Of a stretch of 64,000 bases of DNA, positions 45,612 to 54,731 are shown piece after piece. Where the stretch lies: the NCBI RefSeq assembly GCF_022012475.1, contig NZ_JAKLWS010000003.1:124001-188000 (forward strand). Reading direction: 5' to 3'. Position 1 is the first letter of the stretch. Each line of letters starts with the position of its first letter. Source of the DNA: Rhodohalobacter sulfatireducens. GTDB taxonomy: Bacteria > Bacteroidota > Rhodothermia > Balneolales > Balneolaceae. Under the pieces are notes generated by a model. It did no database searches, was not told where the DNA came from, and saw only the letters and a program-made list of their open reading frames with translations. The position numbers and the translations under genes were made by a program.

Positions 45612-46429
45612 TATTTTCCTCCTCTAAAATTAGAAATTATTCGTTTACACAACTTTTTAAATATTGAAGGAATAGAGTTCAACTTTTTTGATTCTTTTTT
45701 TTGATCATTATTTGGAACTAAAAAATGGTTACTGTTAAGTATAAATCCATCTGTAATATTTGCCGGGTAAGACAATAGCTTCTGTAATTCTGGACTCTCA
45801 CTTCGGAAATAAAACCGATTAAGGCCATCAAAAAGTCCAAACTCATAGTCATTTTCAAATAATATATTTTCAAAATTTGGCCATGTGGGTATAATCGCAT
45901 GTGTACTGACTCCCGGTAATTTTGGTTTGATTGCTTCAATAACGATTACCTTTGGTCGAAAAATTTTGAAATCCGTCCCAAGTAATACATCTCGTTCAGC
46001 ACCCTCTACATCAATTTTAAGAAACTCAACTTCGGAAAGATTAAATTTATCAGCTATTTGAGCCAAAGTTGTAATGGGTAGATTTTTGGTTTTCATCCCA
46101 ACCTCAAGAGCTTCAAGAATGTCTATGTCAGGTTGTTCTCCATAACCTGAAAGGCCTGTATCTCCAAACTCATGAAATTCTACATGTCCTTCATAAGATC
46201 CAATTGCAGTTCTAACATTTTGATCGCGCGGTCGCATTTCTTGAAATAGTTGCCAAAAACGATCAATGGGTTCAATATTTATTCCTGACCAACCCTTGTT
46301 ATAAAAGTGCTTAGTCACGGAGTCAATCTCAGGATGATATGCCCCAACATCTACATAACGGCCAGAATCCACATTATGAAATACTCGATTCAGAACAACG
46401 TCTTCAAAATTTTGGGCATATGATATCAT
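45611..46429 (-). CDS. FkbM family methyltransferase
   Basis: 272 residues. ISYAQNFEDVVLNRVF, then YVDVGAYHPEIDSVTKHFY, GINIEPIDRFWQLF and FLKIDVEGAERDVLLG are the diagnostic FkbM motifs. The AQNFEDV start is usual for polysaccharide-associated members. First gene of the four-gene leftward operon ending at 42553, so its promoter must lie in the 46430-46979 gap. Confidence 0.9.
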   Translation of the reverse strand: MISYAQNFEDVVLNRVFHNVDSGRYVDVGAYHPEIDSVTKHFYNKGWSGINIEPIDRFWQLFQEMRPRDQNVRTAIGSYEGHVEFHEFGDTGLSGYGEQPDIDILEALEVGMKTKNLPITTLAQIADKFNLSEVEFLKIDVEGAERDVLLGTDFKIFRPKVIVIEAIKPKLPGVSTHAIIPTWPNFENILFENDYEFGLFDGLNRFYFRSESPELQKLLSYPANITDGFILNSNHFLVPNNDQKKESKKLNSIPSIFKKLCKRIISNFRGGK

Positions 46430-46979
46430 GGGGTTGTCAGGAATTTATGAGTTTTGATTCAATGTTTAGTACATCAGATTATTATAACCTGAATGAATTT
46501 TTTAGTGATGATTACTTCTAATAAGCTAAATACCCGGTGATTTCAGATTTATCAAGAGTAAGTTATGAATTGAAATATCACGACATAGCTATGAGATAAG
46601 ATTTATTGAATCATCACTAACAGGATCATTATGATGAATTTTTGGATATCTGCGGCTAAAATTTCGAATTTGAATATCGGCTACAGGCAAAGCTTTTGGC
46701 AACCCTGCAACTGATTTAAAATAGCGAAGTGCATTTAGTACTTTTCGGAACTTAAGCATTTGTTAAATGTACAAGCAAAGTGACTTATGAACAAGCTGCC
46801 TACTTTAAGGCTATTATTGAAAATCTGAAGGGTTAGCCAAATGATTTTTTTAAACAATAAAAATACCGATCTGGCATTGTCTCTTTTGAAAACTGTGATC
46901 CAAAAAATGAAATTTTAGTTTGATTTATTTATTCAAGCAATAATACATATTTTAAGAAAATTTTAATGAAAGTGCTCAC
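46430..46979. other. 550-base divergent gap with possible gene fragments
   Basis: Separates the leftward FkbM operon from the rightward SDR gene, so it should hold both promoters. Apart from the small leftward frame at 46589-46759 and a short rightward piece ending VTYEQAAYFKAIIENLKG near 46782-46835, I see no genes or terminators. Both pieces look like relics of island turnover. Confidence 0.5.
46589..46759 (-). CDS. 56-residue hypothetical frame, possibly a gene fragment
   Basis: ATG to TAG on the - strand, beginning MLKFRKVLNALRYFKSVAGL and ending in a polar tail (DPVSDDSINLIS). Composition is protein-like with a basic amphipathic N-terminal helix. No ribosome site is visible and no family is recognised; it resembles the N-terminal leader of a glycan-locus enzyme that has lost its body. 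May not be expressed. Confidence 0.25.
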   Translation of the reverse strand: MLKFRKVLNALRYFKSVAGLPKALPVADIQIRNFSRRYPKIHHNDPVSDDSINLIS

Positions 46980-47942
46980 ATGGAAAAAGTTTTGATAACA
47001 GGAGTCTGTGGATTTGTAGGTCAACATATGACTTCATACTTGTCAGGCAAAGATGAAATTGAAGTTCTTGGAATCGACAAGAAATCAAAATTTGAACATT
47101 TTACAGGTGAAGAGCCGGATCTTGAATTTGAATCAGTAGATTTGAATGATTCAAAAAGTGTTCGTGAGATCTTAGAGGAGTTCAAACCAACGATAATTAT
47201 ACATCTTGCGGCGTTATCCAGTGTTGGGAAAAGCTGGAAAGAACCCTCTAAAACGTTCGAAAACAATACCGCACTTCTGTTGAATATTTTGGAGACATTG
47301 CGGTTGAGCAAGATTAAAAGTCGGCTGCTGTCGGTCGGATCATCTGAAGAATATGGGATAGCAGAAAAAAGTGAGCTGCCATTAACTGAAAATTGCAGGG
47401 TTAAACCTTCCAATCCATATGCAGTAAGCAGTGTTGCCAAACAAAATTTATCTGATGTATATGTTCGCGGTTATGGAATAGATATTGTAAAGACGCGGTC
47501 GTTTAATCATTTAGGTCCCGGCCAGGCATCAAACTTTTTTATCCCGTCAATTGCTCATCAATTGGCGAAGATAAAGAAAGGCGATCACAAACCATCAAAA
47601 TTAGTTGTAGGTGATCTGTCTATCGTTCGAGATTTTATCGACGTAAGAGATGTTGTTAAAGCATATTGGGCTCTCATAAACCGGGGTAAAAAGGGAGTAA
47701 CATATAACGTGTGCAGCGGGAAAGGTGTAAAGCTTAGAAAGATCGTGAATACACTTATCGAATTGACCGGGCAAAAAGTTGAAATTGAAGTTGATGAATC
47801 CAAATTGCGTCCTATTGACAATCCAATTATTATTGGATCAAATAAGAAAATTTTCAACGAAGTAGGTTGGAAGCCCGAAGTATCCCTCCGTAAAAGTTTA
47901 CAGGATACTCTAAAATACTATCGTAAAACAGTAGAAAAGTAG
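46980..47942 (+). CDS. Nucleotide-sugar SDR (GDP-6-deoxy-mannose reductase-like)
   Basis: 320 residues. Rossmann motif LITGVCGFVGQHM, catalytic Ser segment LSVGSSEEYG, and TRSFNHLGPGQASNFFIPS, the substrate loop shared by GDP-4-dehydro-6-deoxy-D-mannose reductases and GDP-mannose 4,6-dehydratases. The catalytic Y-x3-K motif is altered: NPYAVSSVAKQ has Tyr147 but Ser151 where Lys is expected, with a Lys at 154. It probably makes or reduces a 6-deoxy-hexose nucleotide such as GDP-rhamnose for the neighbouring transferases. Ends 96 bases before a GT4 gene on the same strand. Confidence 0.75.
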   Translation: MEKVLITGVCGFVGQHMTSYLSGKDEIEVLGIDKKSKFEHFTGEEPDLEFESVDLNDSKSVREILEEFKPTIIIHLAALSSVGKSWKEPSKTFENNTALLLNILETLRLSKIKSRLLSVGSSEEYGIAEKSELPLTENCRVKPSNPYAVSSVAKQNLSDVYVRGYGIDIVKTRSFNHLGPGQASNFFIPSIAHQLAKIKKGDHKPSKLVVGDLSIVRDFIDVRDVVKAYWALINRGKKGVTYNVCSGKGVKLRKIVNTLIELTGQKVEIEVDESKLRPIDNPIIIGSNKKIFNEVGWKPEVSLRKSLQDTLKYYRKTVEK

Positions 47943-48038
47943 TTCGGAACCCGAAATAAACTCACTTTCTTTTTCTCGTCAGTTATTCGGAGTTCTTTTA
48001 AATTTCAATTTCCCATTGTGCAGTAAGCCATTTTTTGA

Positions 48039-49145
48039 ATGAAAATTTTATACGACCACCAAATATTTACAATGCAACAAGAGGGTGGTATCTCCAGGTA
48101 TTTTTCTGAATTAATTAGTGAATTGAGTGAGTTTGAAAATATTGAAATTCAAACCTCAATCAAGTACTCAGAAAATAGATACCTATCCAATATTGAGAAT
48201 AAAGAACTGAGTTCATTTCTACCTAAAAGATATTTTAAAGGAAAGGTAAAACTTCAAAGTTTTTTAAATCGGTACAGTTCAAAACAAACTATTGTTAATT
48301 CTACATTTGATCTCTTTCATCCAACGTTTTACGATACCTATTTCCTTTCTAAGATTGGTGAAAAACCAATGGTGGTTACTGTACATGATATGATTCATGA
48401 GCGGTTACCACATTATTTTTCCAATGGTTCAAAAATCTCGGATCATAAGAGAGAAGTAATTGAAAGAGCGGATAAAATCATTGCAATATCAAAACATACT
48501 AAAGATGATCTTATTGATCTTTTTGGAGTTAATGAGCAAAAGATTGATGTGATTTACCAAGGGAGTTCACTGATTGATGAATATCGAGATACCAATGTAG
48601 ATTTAGAATGGCTTCCTAAGAAATACATACTTTTTGTAGGAATTCGAAGTGCCTATAAAAACTTTCAGAAGTTTCTTGAATCGGTCTCTCCTCTACTTGT
48701 GAAAGATGAGGATCTGCATTTGGTGTGTGTGGGTGGTGGAAAATTTCAAAAATCGGAACAAAGTTTTCTGGCGAGTCATGAACTGGAAGAGAAAGCTATC
48801 CAAATTTCTTGCACCGATAGTGAGCTGGCTCATATCTATAAAAACGCCCGGTGTTTTGTTTTTCCCACACTGTATGAGGGTTTTGGTTTACCGATCCTGG
48901 AGGCGTTTGCTGCGAATTGTCCCGTTGTTTGCAGTAAATGCGCTTCACTCCCGGAGGTTGCGGGTGATGCCGCCATTTATTTCGATCCAAAAAGTGAGAA
49001 GGAAATCCGGGAAGCGGTTAGAAAAGTGGTTTACGATGACGATTTACGAAAAGATCTAATTCAAAAGGGTGTCGAACGGACAGAAAAATTCTCATGGAGA
49101 GAAACAGCTCGTCAGACGAAAGAGGTGTATGAATCGCTTCTTTAA
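48039..49145 (+). CDS. GT4 glycosyltransferase
   Basis: 368 residues. ILYDHQIFTMQQEGGISRYF is a common opening of capsule GT4 enzymes; VVTVHDMIHERLP and ISKHTKDDLIDLF follow. The donor site shows LFVGIRSAYKNFQKF and FPTLYEGFGLPILEAFA with E-x7-E, then CASLPEVAG. Complete. Its 3' end is duplicated as a relic at 55985-56068. It converges with the sulfotransferase-GT fusion gene, five bases between stops. Confidence 0.9.
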   Translation: MKILYDHQIFTMQQEGGISRYFSELISELSEFENIEIQTSIKYSENRYLSNIENKELSSFLPKRYFKGKVKLQSFLNRYSSKQTIVNSTFDLFHPTFYDTYFLSKIGEKPMVVTVHDMIHERLPHYFSNGSKISDHKREVIERADKIIAISKHTKDDLIDLFGVNEQKIDVIYQGSSLIDEYRDTNVDLEWLPKKYILFVGIRSAYKNFQKFLESVSPLLVKDEDLHLVCVGGGKFQKSEQSFLASHELEEKAIQISCTDSELAHIYKNARCFVFPTLYEGFGLPILEAFAANCPVVCSKCASLPEVAGDAAIYFDPKSEKEIREAVRKVVYDDDLRKDLIQKGVERTEKFSWRETARQTKEVYESLL

Positions 49146-49150
49146 ATAAC

Positions 49151-51292
49151 TCATGATTCATTGATCAGTTTCTGTTTAAAATTCCGGGCTGATATTCTTT
49201 CGTAGATTTTCAAAAATTTGTAAACATATGTTCGCTGACTGAATAGTAAGGATTGGCGGAAAGCACTCGAAGCAAGTTGATCTCTTACTGATTTCCGGTT
49301 GATTAACAATTCCATCTTTTCAGCAAGGTGATGATAGCTTTTGGCTTCAATAGATATTCCGCTATTCTTAAGAATCTCTTTGAATACATTGTCTTTATGA
49401 AATAAAACGGGAGTTTTACAATACATCGCCTCAAAGGGCGGCATCACAGTGTCTGACATGTTTATAAATGAAATGGCACTTGAGTAAAGAACATGTAGTA
49501 TATTTGGGTTTATATATCCCGGGATTATAATCTTGGCATATGGAGTTGATATTTTTGTCTTCTTGATTTTTGGTTCAGCACTAGATCCCAGAATGACCAA
49601 TCGAACGGATGGATCAATCGATTCTTTTTGGATAAATATGTGAAACGAATTTACTATGAAAGAGAGGTTTCTTGCAGATTCTTGATCAGCGTTGCACAAA
49701 AAATAGAGCTGTTCCTTTATCTGGTATTTGCTGAGGATTTCGTGAGCAATATTGGTATTTAAATTATGATGATATTTCTCTCTGTTCCCCAGTAAATAAA
49801 GAGTGCTGATATGCTCTTTTTTAATATCGAATAATTTTAGGACTTCAGACGATAAACCTTGAGAATTTGTAATAATGTGATGAGAATTATTTTCGAAAAT
49901 ACTCTTAACATTAGCTTCATTCTTATTGGGCGAATGTAATTCTTTGAAAGTCTGAGGCTTTCCTGATAGAGTAAGCACCAGTTGATTACTACAACCTGCA
50001 ATAAGTGGTAATCTATCTTCAAGGGTAAGATGGATAATGTCATATGATGAGAAATTATCTTTGTCCGCAAAAAAATCATTTTTCAAAGGAGCTTTTAATT
50101 CTCTTATAGTCTTATTTTTCTCCAATCGCGGGATTGTAATAAGAGTAGATTTGGATTCAATGAATTGACGAACCTTTTGTGAAAGGCTCAAACTTTTCTT
50201 TTGGACTTGCTTGATTAAAGAATAGAGATAACTGAGTTTATTAGTTCGTAATAGTTTATAGAGTGTTTCGCTTATAAATTTGAAAAAGGCACTTTTAGAT
50301 TGAATTTTTGCAGGAAAGGGTGATTTCTTGGGTGAGAAAATGCCTATTGACTCCAATAGCTTTAGGTTTGAAACTTCACCAAGAGGATAAATTTTGTTTT
50401 TAAATAGCAGGTCAAATTGAAAATTCGAATACCCAAATTTCTGATGATCCAACAAGCCAACGATTAGATTCCGGAGGTTTTCTTTTACAGGCGTGTTTTT
50501 TTTTGTTAAAAGTAAAGTACAATCAATTAGAATGCTCTTTTTTTCATTCCTTGATGAGATCTGATTGGACTGAATTTCTGAGACACCCATTTTATCAATT
50601 ACGGCCGAATCAAGAAGTTGGTTTTGAGGAATGGTTGCATTTTTTTCAGAATAACCAAGCCTTTCCATTGTATCTTTGTGAAAATGCCAAAAAAGATCTA
50701 ACTGATCCGTGGTCATCTCCTCCCTCCATGATCCAGATTTTCCTTTCCTGAAAAACTTTTGACTCTTCTTTCCGCCATATTTAGGATCGCCAAATTTCAT
50801 CTCTTTAAACGTGGGCAAATTATCCCAATTGGGTTCAGGAAGATCTATCAAACATTCCACACGTTTAAAAACACGTTTAGGATCTTGGGCTAGATCTTCA
50901 TACCTAATAACAAGGGTTGCTCTGTCCAACCATTCAGTAACATTTATTGACCATCCTCCAAAATGGCTTCCACCGTCTGCTACGATGGCTTCATAAAGAT
51001 TCATATTAAAATCAGATCCGGGCTGTACAATGTCTGATCTGTGATGTGCCATGGAAAGAAGTGAATCTCGCCCGTCTCGTACCAGGTAAATTGCAGGAAT
51101 CGCGGGATCATTAGGGAGGATTTCAAAGGGCCGCAGGTGTGTTTTGACAAAATCATACGTATCGTAATCGCTATTAACAGATTTGTTCAGTTCTTTGTGC
51201 CAAGAACTGGATTCAACTCCATAGACGTAATAAAGTATATTTCTAAAAAATGTGTTTCCCGATCTTGGAAATGAAGCTAACCAGCATTTCAT
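49151..51292 (-). CDS. Sulfotransferase fused to a GT4-like glycosyltransferase
   Basis: 713 residues. Residues 1-220 are a complete sulfotransferase: ASFPRSGNTFFRN (phosphosulfate loop, 6-18), IYLVRDGRDSLLSM (3'-phosphate site) and RKGKSGSWR at 182-190, the RKGxxGxWK motif of type 1 enzymes. From about 250 a GT-B protein begins (KKSILIDCTLLLTKKN) and ends with IIPGYINPNILHVLYSSA and MPPFEAMYCKTPVLFH, a degenerate GT4 donor site with only part of E-x7-E. Linker residues 220-250 are polar. The fusion suggests sugar transfer and sulfation act on one intermediate. No membrane segment or signal. Confidence 0.82.
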   Translation of the reverse strand: MKCWLASFPRSGNTFFRNILYYVYGVESSSWHKELNKSVNSDYDTYDFVKTHLRPFEILPNDPAIPAIYLVRDGRDSLLSMAHHRSDIVQPGSDFNMNLYEAIVADGGSHFGGWSINVTEWLDRATLVIRYEDLAQDPKRVFKRVECLIDLPEPNWDNLPTFKEMKFGDPKYGGKKSQKFFRKGKSGSWREEMTTDQLDLFWHFHKDTMERLGYSEKNATIPQNQLLDSAVIDKMGVSEIQSNQISSRNEKKSILIDCTLLLTKKNTPVKENLRNLIVGLLDHQKFGYSNFQFDLLFKNKIYPLGEVSNLKLLESIGIFSPKKSPFPAKIQSKSAFFKFISETLYKLLRTNKLSYLYSLIKQVQKKSLSLSQKVRQFIESKSTLITIPRLEKNKTIRELKAPLKNDFFADKDNFSSYDIIHLTLEDRLPLIAGCSNQLVLTLSGKPQTFKELHSPNKNEANVKSIFENNSHHIITNSQGLSSEVLKLFDIKKEHISTLYLLGNREKYHHNLNTNIAHEILSKYQIKEQLYFLCNADQESARNLSFIVNSFHIFIQKESIDPSVRLVILGSSAEPKIKKTKISTPYAKIIIPGYINPNILHVLYSSAISFINMSDTVMPPFEAMYCKTPVLFHKDNVFKEILKNSGISIEAKSYHHLAEKMELLINRKSVRDQLASSAFRQSLLFSQRTYVYKFLKIYERISARNFKQKLINES

Positions 51293-51429
51293 ATATTCGA
51301 TGAATTATTATAGAATTGCGAATTAGGCAAATATTGATGGTTGCATAGATTGTATCAAAATACAATTTCCAGTTATTATATATCTAAAGATTAACAACGA
51401 ATAAAAAATACCCAGATAACTTTATATAT

Positions 51430-52182
51430 ATGGTTATGGATATTTTAAAAGGAATTCATCAAAAATTACTCGGCCGAAAAGAAATAAGGGAAAAACCCAA
51501 GGTATTTATATTCAATGAAGCTGTGAATTTTGAAAAAAAGTGCATTTTTATAGCCATTCCAAGGACCGGGTCAACAACTGTCAGATCGCAAATTAAACAA
51601 GAAGGGAATCCCTTCATTGAGAGTTCTCATTTAAATATTAAACAGGTAAGAGATGGCCTATATGTCTATTTTTTAAAACGGAGTTTGGGGAATAATATAA
51701 GTTTTCCCTCTCAGAAAGTACCCAGTGATACAGAAATTCGAGAAAAAGTTTCCAATATTTTTAAGAGTTATTTTAAGTTTTCTGCTGTAAGAAATCCATG
51801 GTCGAGGGCTGTGTCTCTTTACTACAGAAAGAGGAATATTGATATAAGAGAACAGATGTCGTTTGAAGAATTTTGCTCTCATCATCTATTTGCCAGTGAT
51901 ACTTGTCGCCATCCTACTCTTCATAGAAATCAAATAGATTGGCTTACCGATGAAAACGATCAATGTATAATGGACTATGTATATAAGTTAGAAGAGTATA
52001 AGATTGCAATTAAAGAAATTGAAGAGCGAACAGATGGCAGGGTGAAACTTCAAAATTTGAAACTAAACGTTAATCCAAATTCATCCTCACATAGATATCA
52101 AGATTTTTACAATTATAAAACGAAAAAAATGATTGAAGCGAGGTTTGAAAAAGATATCGATACCTTTAAATACACTTTCTAA
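51430..52182 (+). CDS. Sulfotransferase family 2-like protein
   Basis: 250 residues. KKCIFIAIPRTGSTTVRSQI is the phosphosulfate loop (IPRTGSTT), FSAVRNPWSRAVSLYYRKR the 3'-phosphate site. The downstream SFEEFCSHHLFAS and IDWLTDENDQCIMDYVYKLE segments match the chondroitin/heparan-like family 2 group. An ATG two codons later is an alternative start. Divergent from the fusion gene; single-gene unit. Confidence 0.82.
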   Translation: MVMDILKGIHQKLLGRKEIREKPKVFIFNEAVNFEKKCIFIAIPRTGSTTVRSQIKQEGNPFIESSHLNIKQVRDGLYVYFLKRSLGNNISFPSQKVPSDTEIREKVSNIFKSYFKFSAVRNPWSRAVSLYYRKRNIDIREQMSFEEFCSHHLFASDTCRHPTLHRNQIDWLTDENDQCIMDYVYKLEEYKIAIKEIEERTDGRVKLQNLKLNVNPNSSSHRYQDFYNYKTKKMIEARFEKDIDTFKYTF

Positions 52183-52263
52183 GTTTTATATTACAAGAAA
52201 TTACACTGCTTTATAGTGCAAGTATAATGTCATCTATGTGATTTTTTGGAGTAAATAAAGAGT

Positions 52264-52926
52264 TCATGCGGATTTATGCCTCCTCAGCTGCCGGGCTTTG
52301 TTGTAGAGTAGAATGTCTTGATGATTTAAGCTTTTTAATTGTTCAATATCACTACTGGAAATTGTGATATCAGATGTTTCAACTACGCTATTTTTGTTTT
52401 CAACCGGGATAGATTCAATTTCTAAATTCAAGGATAAGAACAGTTCTTGTATATCATTTTCTAAAGTTTCGAAAATTCCAATAAAGTATAAGTCTTCCAG
52501 GTTAACACCTTTTAAAATTTTTGTCATTCGATTTATACTACCCGGCCGCCTCGCATATGTCATTAATGGTTCATGAACTCTCTGAAGTTGCTTCTTCTTA
52601 GCTTTTCCGGTTAATATTCTTTTTCTAAAGAATTTAAAGTTAGAAATCACTCGATCTACCGGATCACGCAAAAATGTAACAAGTTTAACATTCGGATTTT
52701 GTTTCAGTACCAAACTTAAATCCCTATAACTACAGTGACCGATTAAGACTTTAGTAGATGGTTGTATCATCTCTGATAGTATAGAAGCAGGCTCCTTGTC
52801 AGGATACTTTTTAAAAATGTTCTTTTTGAACTTAATAATTTCGTCAGGGCTGTAATTTCTCTTGAGCAATTTAAAAATTGTTGTCCCGGCTGTTTTAGGA
52901 ATGTGTATAAAAATAATCTCGAGCAA
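52264..52926 (-). CDS. Sulfotransferase family 2-like protein
   Basis: 220 residues. IIFIHIPKTAGTTIFKLLKR and VTFLRDPVDRVISNFKFFR are the two PAPS-binding segments; VLIGHCSYRDL and YFIGIFETLENDI are also family-typical. It follows the sulfotransferase at 52928 after one base, and their C-termini end in the same YNKARQLRR/YKQALILRN pattern, so the two are tandem duplicates. Cytosolic. Confidence 0.84.
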   Translation of the reverse strand: MLEIIFIHIPKTAGTTIFKLLKRNYSPDEIIKFKKNIFKKYPDKEPASILSEMIQPSTKVLIGHCSYRDLSLVLKQNPNVKLVTFLRDPVDRVISNFKFFRKRILTGKAKKKQLQRVHEPLMTYARRPGSINRMTKILKGVNLEDLYFIGIFETLENDIQELFLSLNLEIESIPVENKNSVVETSDITISSSDIEQLKSLNHQDILLYNKARQLRRHKSA

Positions 52927-52927
52927 A

Positions 52928-53611
52928 CTATAGGATAGGTTTATTTCTTAAAATCAGGGCCTGCTTATACAGGTCCATGTCCCTTTTATTTAGTGCTGCA
53001 ATATCATCCAAAATCGATTCAGAATAAATTCTATTTTTTGAAGCCGTTTTATTTTGGTATATGGGTTTTGGTGTTTCCGGCCAATCTAAAACATCGGCCA
53101 CTTTCACCAAGTCCTCTTCGAAATACTCCGTGATCCCTACAAAATCAAATTCCTCAAGATTTATTCCTTCCAGAAATTTACTTTGCCTGTTTTGATTAAT
53201 CTCATTTTGGGCAAACTCAAGCAGGCTGCGTTTCATTTTACTTAAAATATTAATGCCTTTTCCTTCTTCATTTAAGAATTTCTTCAGCTGAGAATCCAGA
53301 TAGTAATAATTTGAGAGAACTCTTTGAACCGGATCCCTGACCCATGTGATTTTTTGAATGTTTTCAGGTAAATCGAACCTTTTCTTAAGCTCTATATATC
53401 GAAAATGACCATGAAGAACTTTAGCCGATGGCAAATCTGAAGATGAATATGGTTGCTGATTTAATTTTACGCCTTTCTTATTAATATCAAATCGTACTAC
53501 GAGCGTATCTCCATACACTGATTTAAGAATATTCCTAAATGACGTTCCCGCCGTTTTTGGAATATGCAGGGATATTAATTCGGGTGTATAGATCTTTTTT
53601 CTAAAAAACAT
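52928..53611 (-). CDS. Sulfotransferase family 2-like protein
   Basis: 227 residues. LISLHIPKTAGTSFRNILKS and ITWVRDPVQRVLSNYYYLDS form the PAPS site; VLHGHFRYIEL and FDFVGITEYFEEDLVKV follow in the order seen in the next gene, to which it is clearly paralogous. First gene of a two-gene leftward unit. Its promoter must lie in 53612-53962. Confidence 0.84.
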   Translation of the reverse strand: MFFRKKIYTPELISLHIPKTAGTSFRNILKSVYGDTLVVRFDINKKGVKLNQQPYSSSDLPSAKVLHGHFRYIELKKRFDLPENIQKITWVRDPVQRVLSNYYYLDSQLKKFLNEEGKGINILSKMKRSLLEFAQNEINQNRQSKFLEGINLEEFDFVGITEYFEEDLVKVADVLDWPETPKPIYQNKTASKNRIYSESILDDIAALNKRDMDLYKQALILRNKPIL

Positions 53612-53962
53612 AATTTACATTCTGATGGTGCAAAAAGTTATTTATGTAGATATTGAATAATAATAACTTCACGACTTATTAAATAACGTCGGTTCGATAG
53701 AAATTTACTGAAAATCGTTATTTTGATCCCGCCTGTATCAAGATTTCGGAGGGCAGGTACAGTATTGATCCTGTTTTGGTCAAAGCGGTGTTAAAAAAAA
53801 GGCTTCGATTTCCAAAGTGGTTTTGTTCAGGCTATTTCGAGGTAAAAGCATCCTCGAAATTACAACAAAATGATTCCTTCGGGCCGCTCAAAGTCAAGTA
53901 TGCATCATCAGATTCAACTTTATCTGGAAATAACGTTAAATACTTAACCTGGTAGTCAAAAA
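53612..53962. other. 351-base divergent gap with an open frame and a hairpin
   Basis: Between divergent sulfotransferase genes. An unusually long stop-free + frame runs 53701-53955 without ATG. A perfect 9-bp stem, atttcgagg / cctcgaaat (53834-53842 with 53852-53860), lies inside it; no T-run follows, so it is not a terminator. Confidence 0.5.
53701..53955 (+). pseudogene. 84-codon open frame lacking a normal start, possible gene relic
   Basis: Stop-free from 53701 (after TAG) to TAG at 53953-53955. Its translation includes RYFDPACIKISEGRYSIDPV and KKRLRFPKWFCSGYFEVKAS, compositionally protein-like. Only TTG (53776) or GTG (53788) could start it internally, and there is no ribosome site. I do not recognise the family. 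Ends seven bases before the next start codon. Confidence 0.25.
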
Positions 53963-54577
53963 ATGAAAGTAGAAAAGCAATTAAAACGGGAAAGGTATTT
54001 TAAACGACTGAATAAAGGTGATTACAACTACCTTTTCATTCACATTAATAAGAATGCGGGAAGAAGCATCGAACAGTCTTTACAAATTACTAAATTTCAT
54101 GCCACTGCCTTGGAATACAAAACACAAATAGTTCCAGAAATTTGGGAAACACTATTTACATTTGCTTTTGTTAGAAATCCCTGGGATCGGGCAGTTTCTC
54201 TCTACAAATACAGAGTGCTGAGGGGACGGGTGGCAGAAAGTACACCCTTTAAACATTGGTTATTTGAAACATATTCAGACTTAACTAAAAAGCCATATGT
54301 GAAAAGAGTTAATGCACCACAGATGAAGTGGTTGGTTGATGAGAGTGGGAAAATAATTGTTGATTTTATCGGCAGATTCGAAAACCTTGAAGAAGACTTT
54401 CAAACACTCTGTAATATTATAAATGTTGATACTCAACTCTTACATATTAATAAAACAAAGCATAAGCACTACAGTTACTACTACGATAAGGAATGCTATG
54501 AAATAGTATATAACTGGTTTAAAGAAGACATTGATAATTTTAATTACGGGTTTGAAGATATTGCACGTCGCTTATAA
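53963..54577 (+). CDS. Sulfotransferase family 2-like protein, short, variant P-loop
   Basis: 204 residues. The phosphosulfate loop reads FIHINKNAGRSIEQSL, with Asn and Arg at positions usually Pro and Thr, so PAPS binding may be altered. FAFVRNPWDRAVSLYKYR is intact, and MKWLVDESGKIIVDFIGRFE matches the 51430 protein. Short for the group. Precedes a GT4 gene on the same strand by 154 bases. Confidence 0.75.
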   Translation: MKVEKQLKRERYFKRLNKGDYNYLFIHINKNAGRSIEQSLQITKFHATALEYKTQIVPEIWETLFTFAFVRNPWDRAVSLYKYRVLRGRVAESTPFKHWLFETYSDLTKKPYVKRVNAPQMKWLVDESGKIIVDFIGRFENLEEDFQTLCNIINVDTQLLHINKTKHKHYSYYYDKECYEIVYNWFKEDIDNFNYGFEDIARRL

Positions 54578-54731
54578 CGGGTTAAATCTGTATTGTTGCC
54601 CTCATCAATAACATTATATTTGAATTACCATCACCTCCGATCTTAACTAAACCATTTATATTGAAGTTGGTTAATAAAAAATATCATGATTACCGGTCTT
54701 TGTAAGAAAATGGCAAAACGAGGTCTTCTGC

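Noticed and set aside
52190..52250. Possible terminator between the convergent sulfotransferase genes
   Set aside because: Stem is only four to five pairs with mismatches and the T-run is displaced.
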